Shown here: piece by piece, positions 30,301 to 44,154 of the stretch | How the letters are laid out: every line of letters begins with the position of its first letter | Position numbering within the stretch: the first letter of the stretch is position 1 | DNA from: Glandiceps talaboti | Lineage: Eukaryota; Hemichordata; Enteropneusta; Spengelidae | NCBI RefSeq assembly: GCF_964340395.1 | Contig: NC_135559.1 | Span: forward strand, 3,375,001 to 3,439,000 | Length of the DNA: 64,000 nucleotides | Direction of reading: 5' to 3' | Made by a program: the position numbers and the translations under genes | Notes under the pieces: generated by a model | The model's input: only the letters and a program-made list of their open reading frames with translations | What the model was told of the DNA's origin: nothing | The model's database searches: none

Positions 30301-32819
30301 GAATGTCCCTTGTGCTTATTTTTACTTCTTTATTCCCAAAAGACATCTTACATCAAATTCATAACCTAACTTTTATATCAAGGTGACAAATAACATCAAT
30401 TTTGGAACAAAATGTTCCATTTTTTATCTGAACATCATTAGTCAACTGACAACAGCTAAAAACATGGCCGACTTTCATGCTTAAATTTACATGAATGCTT
30501 CAGTTCAGAAACTGCATACATACGAAAACCCATCATTTTTTTTTTTTTTACAAAATCACAATCTTATTCTTATTTTTGTTTGTTTGTTTGTTTGTTTGTA
30601 TGTATGTATGTTTGCTTGTTTATTGTCATTTGTTGATGAAAAGTGAAAAATTTTGCATTAAAGAAAAAAAAATTAGGAAACACGAATGTGTACAAAATCC
30701 TTCTACTTCTAGTACGATACAATCACTAGACACATTAAGTAGAATTCCTCTGTGGCTGAAGGCAGCATCACAAAAACTACAGAAATGGCGATTACTTTCT
30801 ATAATCATCTAGCCAGTAGCCCATGGCAAAAATGTTCTGGTAAGATTTGGATTGGACATAGTGCTATCAGCGTTCTCTAAGAACTTACCACAATGAAATA
30901 AATTCCACAGTTCAAACTCATCACAAGTTCACACAACAGTTCACAATTCAAAGTATGCTGTCTTTGATGGAGGTACCTCTGCAGAACAACTTTTTGGATC
31001 AAATTACCAAATATGGTCATGGTTATGATATTGTTGCCATATTTGGTAGCTTATTCCAAATATGGCAGGAAGACTAATAGAGCTCAACCACTGGGGAAGT
31101 ATATATACACATATTTAGACATAGCACTACCAAATATGGTATACAACATTTAAGTGTCTGAACAAAGTTATCAAATTTCCATTTATGGCAAAAATATGCC
31201 AAATATGGTAAATATATTTTGCATATCAAAATAGTTTATGCTCACCTTCTCTGAGACTGTTTGGCCATCTTCTTGAAAGTTCATGATAGCATCTGAGATC
31301 TTTACGTCAATAGGATCTACCACTGACTCTATGTTGAAAGGGCCCTCCAGGCGTTCAGCAAGCATCAACATTTTGTCTGCAAATAAAAATATGCCAAAAT
31401 TCCATGGAATTTTAGATAATGAGCATAATGATGCAAAGTGTTGTCTTCCTGGGCTTGTATTTCTCTAAAAACATGTTGAAAAGAAAAATAAAATATTTGG
31501 CTGAAGGCAATGCTGATAAAAACGAAGTCAAAATGCCAATGTCCTTGAGTTGGCACCTCTTCTTCCCACACAGCTGAGTCAAAATGTCTGTCTCCTTATG
31601 GTTGGCATCTCCCCCGCCACAGGCAACAAAATTCACAAAGACGGATCAATGTATGTGGCAAGAAATTCACAGCTACAAAGTATGTTTCTGATTTACAAAA
31701 TGTTATCCTACAATCTGCAAGGACGACCAGAGAGTCTTTTTTCAAAATAGGTTTTCAAGATTTTAGAAAATGGCTGCATAAAAACCGTATGTACGAAGTA
31801 AAAATTTCACGTATTAACGACATTCTTTATTTTAGGTTTCTAATTATGTCTCATTCCCATTCTGAGTCTAAAATAATATCAGAAAGCACTAAAAACTACA
31901 AAATCAGAACAATACTTTATCAAAATCTGGCGACAAAACTGCTGACATACAAGTGTATTCTAGAATGACTTGTCATTCCATAAAGACGACTGGCATCGGC
32001 ATCCAATGTGACAATACAGCTCAAGAGAAGGTTTATACTCCACACATTTTTTTGTTATGAAACATGAGACACACAGACATTAGGAATCTTACAATGGTTC
32101 ATTACTTGTTATTTTACATGTACAATACAGGCAGACAGAGAGACATGGACAGACACATTCACAGCATGATAACTTCAATTTAACTCTTCTCACAAATTAC
32201 TGGCAATTGCTTTCCACCACTAATCAACCATCTGCACTGCATGAGTCTTCAATTCTTTAATCAAACATCCCTATACATCTGGCTCCTTAGATCATACCTT
32301 CTTTTTGTCATTCTCATTACCATACATCCTAAATCGCCCACCATCTTATTTTGCAATCATCAATATGGACAGCTGAGAGTACTCGGGATATTTATCAATT
32401 ATTATAGCAATCCTCAATAAGAATGAAATCCGCCACTGGCATTGGATTGACCTTTGACCCTAGTTCTATTACAGCCAAGGGCTTCTACAATCAATACCAA
32501 AATGATTTCTTTCTTGTAAACTACTCAAAAGACATCTATCTGACTGAAATTACTTCAGCTGATTCTCTGATAATCTTCTCTACCTGCAGGTTGGTTCTCA
32601 TGTTTGTCTCTAATTGCTTTGTTTCTTTTTCTGCGTCTACACTAGTGTCTATTTCTGTCTACACTAGGGTCTATTTCTGTCTACACTAGTGTGTGTGTGT
32701 CTACACACATAGTGTCTGTATGTTTGCCTGTCCATGTGTGTATGTATGTATGTATGTGTGTGAGTGTGAGTGTGTGTCTACACTAGTGTCTGCAGTACAT
32801 TGTATGTCTGCCTTTGTCT

Positions 32820-32862
<43 letters not shown>

Positions 32863-35800
32863 TACACTAGTGTCTGCAGTACATTGTATGTCTGCCTTTG
32901 TCAATACTAGTGTGTGTGTGTGTGTGTGTGTAGTGTGTCTGTGTGTCTGTCTGTCTACACTAGTGTCTGTATATTGGATGTTTGCCTGTCTATACTAATG
33001 TGTATGTGTCTACACTAGTGTCTGTATGTTTGCCTCTGTCTATACTAGTGTCTGTGTATGTGTGTCTGTCTCTGTCTACACTAGTGTAAGTCTGTCTCTT
33101 TATTCCTGATACACTAGTACATGTCAAGTCAGTCTGTGTCAGTCTACATTGAGTGTATCTTGACACGTCAGTCAGTATATGTATGCGTGTCTGTCTGTGT
33201 ATCTCTCTCTTCATTCCCAAGTCTGCATCATTTCACCACCTCGACCTCTATTTCTCTCTTCTCTTTCACCTCCAACTATTTCATCTACAATATTTCTCCT
33301 TTTGCCTTTTTCTATATGTCTATGGACATGTTTTCATAGCAACAGCTGTCTCCTACAAGACCAAGATTTTCCATCCTCTTTATCTTTTAGTCATCTTCTC
33401 TCCATCTATATATATTTTGGGTTATTCCTTTCACATTTCACCACTTGTGTCTCAAATATGCTACAAGTGTTTTCTTCTCCAGTTGCAGGATTACATGGTA
33501 AATTTACATGTCAGGAATGTAGCCGAGTACTTGAGGCAAATACAGACTTCGAAGATCTAAATAATCCTCCATTTTAGAAGTCCTTATTTCCGTAGGATAT
33601 CCTAAATAAAACTCAAGACATGGGCACAGTTCACCTCATAGTACTCTTCATTACTTGAAGCATGTACCAATCCTTTACATTTCCAGTACCTAGTTTCCTC
33701 AGGGCCAAAGGTCAAATGGTCACACCATGTATATGTTTTACACACACAAAGAGTATAAACCCATGCTAGCAGTCAGATTATCAACAATAATGAAGCCTAT
33801 TACAGGAGTTTAGAGCAAAGAAAGACCTATTTCCTTCCAATTTGTACTTCCCTTTGACCAAACAATGGCTGCATAGTGAATGCTCTGGCGATCTAAACAG
33901 CCCTTAATACATACACAATAATGTCCCTGATATCACAGCTGGGTATCACAGCAACTTCTCATAGTGTTTTGTTTTTATATATTTCCCAGCATACCATGCA
34001 ATAATCTCTCCGGCTCTGGATTACTGCTAATGTGGTAGTCTAAATACGGTATGATGTTTAGTAAATCCATTCTGTGCTGGACTACTGCTAATGTGGTAGT
34101 CTAAATATGATGTTTAATAAATCTGTGTCCTGGACTACTGTTAATATGGTAGTCTAGATATGATTTTACCGGTAGTAAATCTAATATGAACTGGACTACT
34201 GCTAATGTGGTAGTCTAGATATGATATTTAGTAAATATAATGTCTACTGGATTAGTTAATGTGGTAGTCTAAATAAGTTTATGAAATCTAATGTGCGTTA
34301 GACTACTACTAATGTGGTGTCTAGATACAATGTTTAGTATATCTAATATGTGTTGGACTACTGTTAACTTTGAACCCTGGGATGTGACATTGACAAAATA
34401 TACTATACGTTGGATTCCCCCCCCCCCCCCAACATTATCTGTAGAACTGTAATTAGACTGACAGAATCATTAAGTATCTAATGCATGACTAGGCCACGCA
34501 GATTTACTGAAGCAGCACTGACAAAGTTTAATTAATGATAGAATAACACACACACACACTATGACAGTTACACTCACTTTACTACTTGGATGTGACTTTT
34601 AGTCAAAGTAACACATGACTTATCAAATGGATCTCTAATGATCTTACCGATGTAGTTGTCCCACTCTGTGTCTAGATCAGCATGGCTTGCAAGACAACCC
34701 TTCATGACGTTCAGACAGAAGTTATTACATGGCTTGACAGAAGGTAATCCCTTACAGTGGGGACAGTATGACATCTTCATTAATGCCTGGCCACACTCAT
34801 TGGTTGGTAACACCTGGTGAACAAAAATAAAATATATTAATGCAAAGCTAAACACTTATTAGTTTGTAACACCTGGCAAAAGTCAAATAAAATGTAAATT
34901 TTATTGTTCAAGAATATTTATTTTCTTCATTTTTGTAATTTTAACATTTCTAAGGAAAGTGCAAGTATGAAGCACAAGTGAAAGAGGAATATTCAAGGAA
35001 TAAGATGGAATGTGACGTGACATGACGTAACGTGATGGGATGGGGATGGGACGGGAAAGGGTGGGAAGGGAAGAGAGGGGGAGAACAGTATGGGATGATA
35101 TTGTATGGTAGTTAGGAAATATCCCATTCGTGTTCATTTGGCTTATCACCTGGCCTAGCTTACCCTGGTTGAATGACACATTTGAATGTTAAAACAAGCT
35201 ACCTATTTGGTCAGAATAGTTCCGCTGTTTGGTTTTTTTCTTGTTTTTTTTTGTAACATATGTAGAAGTGGTCCTGCTGATCAGCTCTTTCACTATCATT
35301 AATATTTTCGAGTTTGATAATCAGAATCTGAATAAAGAGTTTTCTCTGACACATTTCCTTAGTTTATCATCTTCCCATTAGAACTATGGTTTAACCAAGT
35401 ATAGTGACTTTTTCATCCTATCTCCCCCCTTATTGCAGAATGGAATGACCCTGTCATATCCAGGTGAATTGATTTGCATACAAGTTTAGTCACAGGTCAC
35501 CAATATCTTCAACAAAGAGGTCAACAGCAAAAATATGAGTCATGCCGACAATCTAACAGTAAAAATCTATTTTTTTTTTTGCACCTTATAGAATAACTGT
35601 AAGTTGACTAGTCTAATTATTTACCTGATACTCGTGTTCTGAATCATCAAGACATTACTATGACCCAAGCGTGCTTTGAATAACAAACCAATAGTTATCT
35701 TGAAGAAAATTAATTCATAAAGACCCTAAATCCGTATCGGTCAGGATTAAAATTGACTAAAATATTTACTTATCCGATTCTGTAATCATCAGACGTGGTT

Positions 35801-38800
35801 TAAATAAATTCAATAACAAGCAAGAGCAAAATAAAGGAGAGGAATTTTTTTTCTCTTTTTCAATAAATTTTCAAATTTTTTCAAAATTTACAAGAAATCT
35901 TATAGTGCAGCGAATATTTTCACATGGAAGTTGTTTCATCATGAATCTCACATTTCAGGTCACTTTTAGAAGACATGCAATTTTTATCATTCTTCACAAT
36001 AATCTGTCAGTATTTCCACTCTAACTGATAAGGCGTGTCTGTCGATTTTCTTCACATGACAAAATCTATGAAATTCATCAAGTGTAAATATTACAACCAA
36101 ACCGCCTGCATTTTATTACTACCAGATTTTACTATCACGTACTCACACTACATAAATCACACTTATAAATCAGAATCTTTGAAAATGATATTTAATGACT
36201 TTTACATTATTATATAGTTGCTATGGTAATGTCACTTGCAGGGTGTCTTATAATCAAATATTTCAAATCTTTCATAGTAAATTTTAGCTTGCTTGAAAAA
36301 TTCAACTTTTTGTTGAAAAGTGAAATACCTTTAGGCCCCTACAATTATCCCCGTACAATTCTATACAACACATTATATTTGTGATATCTTTCAAGGTTTT
36401 AGGAAATAAATATATTCATCACACTATTAGCCTTTCAAAATATACCATTTTTATTAAATGTATCACACGATAATAATTTCATATTTCTATTCCTATCATA
36501 CACATCACGCATTTATGGTAATCATATCAGTAGTATTTACAAATTCAAGAAATCGGAAAACTGTCGTACAACAACTTTATACATTTTTTTGCAAAATTTG
36601 GAACAAATATTACTCCAATAGTATGACCTGTTACCAGTTCAGAAACACCTTCAAATGGTAGGTTAACATGGAGAGTTGATAATCGAATGACTGCCATGCG
36701 CCAACACACAATTGCCTAGACGTCACCATGTCTGGTTGCCTAGGATACGACATCTTCAAGGTAAAATTATTTTGGAAACTATGATACAAGTGAGAGATAC
36801 ACGAGAGAAAATCGATAGTCACACTTTGATTTTGGTGGCGGCAATAAATCTAACTTACATGTGTACCAATTAATAAAACATTCTTAAAGTGAAATATAAC
36901 TTTGTATCAACAATGTTGGCCGAGGAAGGAGGGTGTAAAGAAACAATTTGCTGAGTAGTTCTAATTCACTATGTTTGATTTGTATTACCAGACATTAAAA
37001 TTTCATGGTTGTCGTTACTCCAGCCAGTCATAAAGACACTTCATAATTTGCATCAAGTTCACTCACCATCAAAACCAGATCAAGGTTAGCGGAAACAGGG
37101 GTAAAAAGGTCAACTTGTACGCTAATAAATCTAGTTTGACTGTATCTTCTAAGATATCACCTGGAAATCTATCACTTGAGTGATTTCTTTCAGATTTTAG
37201 ATGCCAGAAAATGTTTGCAGCTTTTGTGAGTTGTACTGTACTGTACGTATGTGTAGTCGTTTATAATTCCACTATTGCTATCTCGTGTAGAAGTGTGAAG
37301 CCCACTGAATTAACATTAGCCAGACTAAGTACAGCGTACTGCACTTTCGGCTAATATCATTCCTATGGGCTTCACGTGCATACACAGAGATTTGCCTTAG
37401 GTATATCCAGAATTACTTTGTGAACCTAAACTACTAAAATAAATTACATTTTACGATTTGGTTGGAATTTTCCATCACTTAGACGATTTTTATCTAAATG
37501 TAATTTTCATACATTTCACAAAATTGTGTATAAATTCAAAGCAACTACCACCAATACTTCTAATTTAAGGTTTATTTCATTGATAGAATTTGAGATTGTC
37601 AGTTACAGATATGCAATGAAATGAGTGATAATATCACTGGATAATAATGAGACAGGTGAAAAGTGATGACAATGTTACATTGTCTTGTTCGTATATTTAT
37701 GCCTCACACATACCGTACTACAATGCTGGAAAATTATGAATACACACATACTTCGTAATTCCATTGATATTCTAGTCAATACCGATTGGCATTGAATCAT
37801 TATAACACACTGCAAACCATTACTAGACAAGTCCTTAGACATTTTTCCCCCTCACCTTCATGTACAGAGAACATAAACAGTTTCTGAAGAAACAAAATTA
37901 GCAAAACTGAACTCAAGTGAAAATTCTTTCTTGATTTCATCAAAAATAAATTTTAAGTGTGACAATTTTTTTTTTAAATTTAGAAAATTCCGCTCTGTAA
38001 ATTTCTGCAGGCAATATATATGTTTAGCTTAATTAAAGATATGCATATGAAAAAGGAACATTTGCATAAATCTTAGTAGTTGTGATTCAGTTTGATGAAA
38101 ATTTTCAAAAATTTATCTCGATATCAAAAATTTCTGCATGCAATGTATTTGCATATTAATTTTTAAAAAAAGAGATGCATGTAAAATAGAAACAGTAATT
38201 TATACACTGCCTGTAAGATGAGATTGATTTTGATGAAAATTTTTACAAATCAAGAAATATGTGGTGAAAAATTTCCATGCAGCTTGATTTCTTAAGAGAT
38301 GCATGTCAAAAAGATAGGGTTAGTAAATTTACACAAAGCCCTGCTGAGATTCTTGAACAGTATATATCACAGTGTATGGAATGCAGATATTCAACTCTGA
38401 AATTCAATCGAATAACTTGACACAAAAGATACATTAAAATATGAAAGATTGCATATTTAAATAACAATAACACCCAGTATTCTCAGGTTGCCCATTGTAA
38501 CCTTTTATATTTTAAATACTCCGATTACGTTATGACATCATTATAAATTGATTGACGAGTTAGATTAATTCCGAGTTTATGGATAATGTCGCAGATTAAT
38601 TAGTATTCATGTATTCGTATCAACTTAATCCATTTTAGAAGTTGCCTTTGAAAAGGCTGAATAAATTTGTCCCTAAATAATCTAATAACTCCAAGTGTTG
38701 ACTTACTGAACATAATAAATTTTAAGGTGAAATTTTCTTACAAAGCCTTCACTGTCTGAAAAAGATTGAATATCAATATGTTTTTGATAACATATAAAGG

Positions 38801-41800
38801 ATGTGATACGCTACTACGCAGCTTATCTTGCGCTAGGGTTCGTTGACAACAATGCAGTATCGTTACGGCTAGCATCCAGTTTCTAATCACTATTACTCAT
38901 TCTTTCAAAAGAACACTCCTGCTGACAGTAAATTAGAAGTCTTTATTTTAAATGTCAGCCTTGCTTTGCCTGTCAAATACCTGAACAGAAATATTCACTA
39001 TTCAAAAAAAATTTACTTCTTGGCTAATTCTTGACCAAACTTAAAAACCAAAACTTCATTATTCAAGTGTATACCCTTGTTATGACTATGAAATACTTTT
39101 TCACATTTTTCACCCCCTAAAAATCATTTTTTTAAAGTGAATTTTACATCAACCAGGTGGGATCACCACCAAAGACCTTTTAAAACTTCATAATGTCAAA
39201 ATTATTGAATAGAATTCTGGAAAATTCTTTAAAAATTCATGTTATTTTGGGTCGATAATTGACAACACAATTCTTCTCATTACGGATGCTATATAAATTT
39301 TAAGGACACATCTGCAGATACTCAAGAAAGGGATTTTGCAAGATGTGAATTTATTTGACTTGTGGTGAAACAATTGACCTACACGGAATATCATACACTA
39401 CAGATTTGTATGCAACAAATCAGACCTTGCAGGGACTATCATTGCAAAGGTTAATGAATGGCAAATTCTCCACATTTTTACATCTCTCTCATGACAGACC
39501 AGAGGTCACCTACATTAATCCCAATCATACATTGTAACAAAATTTACCGAACAAAAATTGTAGCTTGTCAGAACAGTTCGATAATTTTTCTGGGTAATTT
39601 TAGACTAGCCAGGTAGCGATAAATCTAACATATAATTTGATGAAATAAAACTGGCTTAGAGTCTGTCAATTTGACATAAATTTCAGGCAGATAAATTTTC
39701 ACTTTCATTAAAAAGAATCTGACGTCTTTACCTCCATGAATAAATGAAGTACACATTTTTGTAATCACATTTTATCCAGACCTACCATGTAGATCACTTT
39801 CCAATTACAAAATTGCATTTTCTATACAACATAGGAAATCTGTCAGAAATACATTTTGACCTCTCTGACAAGTAATCCTGGCCACATTTGAATGGTTTTA
39901 TGGCTTGATTTACAAATAACTTGGGTAATCAGCCACATATTGATTACTACATTATAGGCATCATGGGTAACCAAAATGGCTGCCTGACAACAGGTCAACT
40001 CTGAACCACAAATGTTCACCATTTTGTTTGACATTATCAGCATTCTGATTCTTGATAAAATTTGACACTGAGTGACTAAAAACATCCGACATCAAACACA
40101 AAATCGGACCTCAAATGTTCACCATTTTGTTTGAGGTTCTCAACATCACTACACTTGACAAAATGTGATAGAGAGTAAAAACAAACATGGAAGCCATCCA
40201 TCACAAGATGTGATTATTTTGATCTCTGCGTTGATAATACATACTCTGAGTGATTGTGGTATGCAAACTGAACGTAATGGATGTCATTCTGATTGATACC
40301 TTTTCAACCACTGCTGCATTTATTTGAGAATTTCAACCCTAAACATGAAACCAATAATATTACAAATTATAAACACACTTCAGTCAAATTTATAACTCCT
40401 TGACACTCAAAATGGCTACCTTGCCAAAGTCTTTTTAAAATATCATTATAGATTCAACTATCAATCTTTATACATACAAAAAAGTATTCCTAAAACCACG
40501 CACTGAGGTGCAAAACCATATAAGAAATTCAAATTTTTGTCATCATTCAAATTACTGCAAATGTAAACCCAAATTCTGAAATGAATGCTGTAAAGACTCT
40601 TTTCGCCCTTAGTAAATTTGGCTCGGAGTGTTTCATGAAAACTATATGCAAACCTATTCAATCTCTTCTAGTTCTACATTTACTTCTGAAATCTAATTTT
40701 TCTTCAGCCGACTTTTTCATTCATCACATTTCTAATTTCCATATATCTGATATCTGCTATAAATTTATGGATTCTTGCATCTACAAGGTCATTCATAAAA
40801 CATGCTAGCAATACTTTTCATTTCAATGGCTGTAATTTTCATAAATTGTGGAGCCACCCTGACTAGAACTACGCACGATTTAGTATGAATGAGGCAAGTG
40901 AGTCCCCATAAGCAATCTATGAATACTAATTGAGTATATTATGAATATTAATTAGGTGTGACGCATAAATTAGTAACACCCAATTTTGCTGATAGAAATC
41001 TTTGAGATTTTCATACATACTTCGTTTTGTTCAATAATCTTCAACTGCTCTTTCATTTTGATTTTATTTCAGTTCAATATACAAAGCAACTATAGTCTAG
41101 AAACAATACATTTGAGCTTACTTTCTAAGATCTCTCAATACAGCATTTGTTCTTGATATTTTATTGCAGCACGAATTAGACGTTAAAATATGAACTAGAA
41201 TTGTAATGGCAGACAGCACAGCAGAAAGTTGGTATTCTAGTTGTATTTTTGCCAGACGCCAAGTAGTCAAATCTACTTGAATACTTTGACAATTGTAGTT
41301 CAAAATAAACATAATTGAACATAAAACACATGTAAAAACATTAAATTGAGCAATTTTATCTTCTACTAGGGTTCTAAAATCGTACTAAAAATTCGAAAAT
41401 CTCAATGTTAGGGTTACCCACCACAAAGGCAAACTTAATACGTCAGTAACTAACATATTATGTTCTTTAACAAGTACGTCTTGTTACAGCACCGACTATA
41501 TTCACTATAAATTGTACACTCCCTTTCAACAATATGCAAAATAAATCGCCTGATTGGTCAATCTGTATGTGAGTGAGGTTTTCTTTGGGTGTCAAACGTG
41601 ACACTGTGAGGCTTTTAGACGACAGTTAATTCAACACCATGTCAAGTCAATCCATTATTATTCTGACGCTTGGAATTCCAAAAATGATGCTAATGCTGCT
41701 ACCACACCACCACTAATTTTAGGGGAGAAAAATCTCAAAGCTAGCAAAGACACACAGACATTTGGTGTTATCAATGTCAATTTTCATTATTTGACGTATT

Positions 41801-44123
41801 TAGTATGAAAATGATATCAAATTATGATTTGATTGGCTCTATTATTTTTTGCTAAATACACTAACATGATCCGTCTGTCGGTTTGTCTGAGAATTTCAAA
41901 TCCTATCATTATATATTTGACAAATGCAATTTTGAATTATGTCAAACTGCGATAAAAAAAGAAACAGTAATTACCGACCGGGAAAAATTGCAATTAAAAT
42001 AAAATTGCACAAGATGACATGCCTTGCCAACAGATGAAGTGAAATTGATTCAAATATGAAAAAATAATTGGGTAGTCGTTCGGTAAATTTAAATTAAAGA
42101 CGGAAACATACCAGATTCAAAATGAAAAATTACTTGTCAATATTTTTGTAGGTCTTCCTCTTCCTCATATTTTGCACATGAGAAAATATGCATATCTAAT
42201 TCTTTTTCGATTTTTATTTATAGACCAAATGATATGAGATGATGAAACTGGAAAGTAACGAATGAAAACAAAATATAGCAATTATAAATAATTCACATTA
42301 GCTCATAATTTTGTCTCTGATATGAAATAGCTAACAGCGGTTTTGAAACTAACAGCCAAATTCATTGCCCCCATGATGAAAATTGATTTGTAAAGACACC
42401 ATCACAGTAAATTACTATTATTTGACCAGTTGCTGTTACCATGGAAACTGATTAAAAGACATTCTAAGGTGTATATTTCAATTGTTATGACATCCTGTCA
42501 TCGTAATAGAAATGTAACGCCATTATCTATCATTTACCAATCACTAAACATGCACATAAATCGTTTGAAAATCTAAACAGACTGGTTTTCTTCGTGACTA
42601 AATCTCAAATTCCCTCCAGATACAAAGACAAAAGTTATAACCCTAATATCCCTCAGATCTGTAGTCACAAATGTAACTTTATGATAAACATTGTCTTATT
42701 TTCATATGAAGTAAATCTAAAGCATTTAAGCTAGTATAAAAATTTATGCATACTGGTGTTGCTTTGTTGATCAAGATTTGGAAAATGATTGTCGTACGGT
42801 AGTAACAGGAGAATGATAATCTATAAATTCATATTTAGGCTCCAAAATTTGGTGGGAAAATATAAAGATAGTCCAACAAGATTTCATTGTACTTATCTTT
42901 GATGGAAAATTAAATATTACGGCCAATGAAAGTCAATTTATGAGGTGATGCTGTTTTTATATGATGCTGAAACAACCTCACTAAGTAGGATATCCTTCTG
43001 GTGGGAAAATATGAATGAAGGGCTGATGAAATTTGAAATATGAAAATTTGTAGTCACACACACTAAAATCTTGGTGAGGGAAAATGGAAACTAATTTATA
43101 GATTACTGTTTTAGCATACTGACGCAGGAAACTAGAGTGCATAAAACCAGGAAAATACACCGGATACAATCAGGATAAACTCTGGATAAAATCTGGAAAT
43201 ATGATGGATAAAATGAAGGGAATGCACACTTGATAAAATCAGGGTCAACAGAAGTCTACTCAAATCCAAAAAGTTCAAATATATGGTTTGTAAGGCAGAC
43301 AAGAAAGACAGCAAGCAAGCAGGCAAAAAAGGTCAGACAGCAGGCAGGCAAAAAAGGTCAAATGAAAGTGATTCAGTATTTCAAGAAACTTAGAGTAGAA
43401 AGATGATGAAAGCAGCAAAGCTTTCAAACTTCATGTTGTTTCCTTCATCTTAATTACTTTCTATAATGTCACAGAGTTAATTGCAGGAAAAGCTCATTCT
43501 CGAAATGAATTTGCAGCCAGGCTAATGACAGGACTTCCATTACTGCTTGCAGACCGATGCCATCAACTTAACTCTATCATCTACAATTCTCATATACAGA
43601 CCTATGCCATCAACTTAACTCTACATCATCTAGAATTCTTATATACAGACCGATGCCATCAACTTAACTCTATATCATCTACAATTCTCATATACAATTG
43701 CAACTATTATTGCTATTTTTTCTTTTCACTTTCTTTCCAAATTGACAATTTCGTCATATTTTCTTCCGAAATTTCATATAAGCATACAGTTTTTCTGATA
43801 TTCACAAGTTTTGGTCCAAAATAAACCACAGTAACACATAACATAACATAACATAACACAACACAACATAATAATATAACATAACATAACATAATATAAT
43901 ATATTATAGCCTGCCAATTTGTGCAATGTACATGACATAATATAAAACAAAAGAATCTAATATAGTGACACCACCAACAGACCAAAATTCCTGAAATCAT
44001 TGTTTGTTTGTTTTTCATTGTCATGATTTTTAATGTTTTATTTTGTATTTATTTGTCTTCATTCTTTCATTCTATTTTGCATGGCAAACTTAAAACTGCA
44101 TCCATGGCTGGTTTTGTGTTGAA

Positions 44124-44154
<31 letters not shown>

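Larger units (their letters stand above)
17021..31245 (-). other. Glypican large intron (14.2 kb)
   Basis: No exon was recognised between the donor at 31245 and the acceptor at 17021. It holds three 39-bp repeats (17285), a CTCF-like core (17463), the 18.1-18.4 kb array, poly-C tracts (20802, 22810), a (TGTC)n run (28609), a TTTG/TATG run (30577) and the CArG cluster at 31.0-31.2 kb. Many open frames of 60-90 codons occur, none with a recognisable family. Confidence 0.8.
31377..34647 (-). other. Glypican intron (3.3 kb)
   Basis: No exon is recognised. It contains the ACTAGTGT minisatellite (32641-33110), the 56-bp array (34010-34375) and a poly-C tract (34418-34431). Confidence 0.8.
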
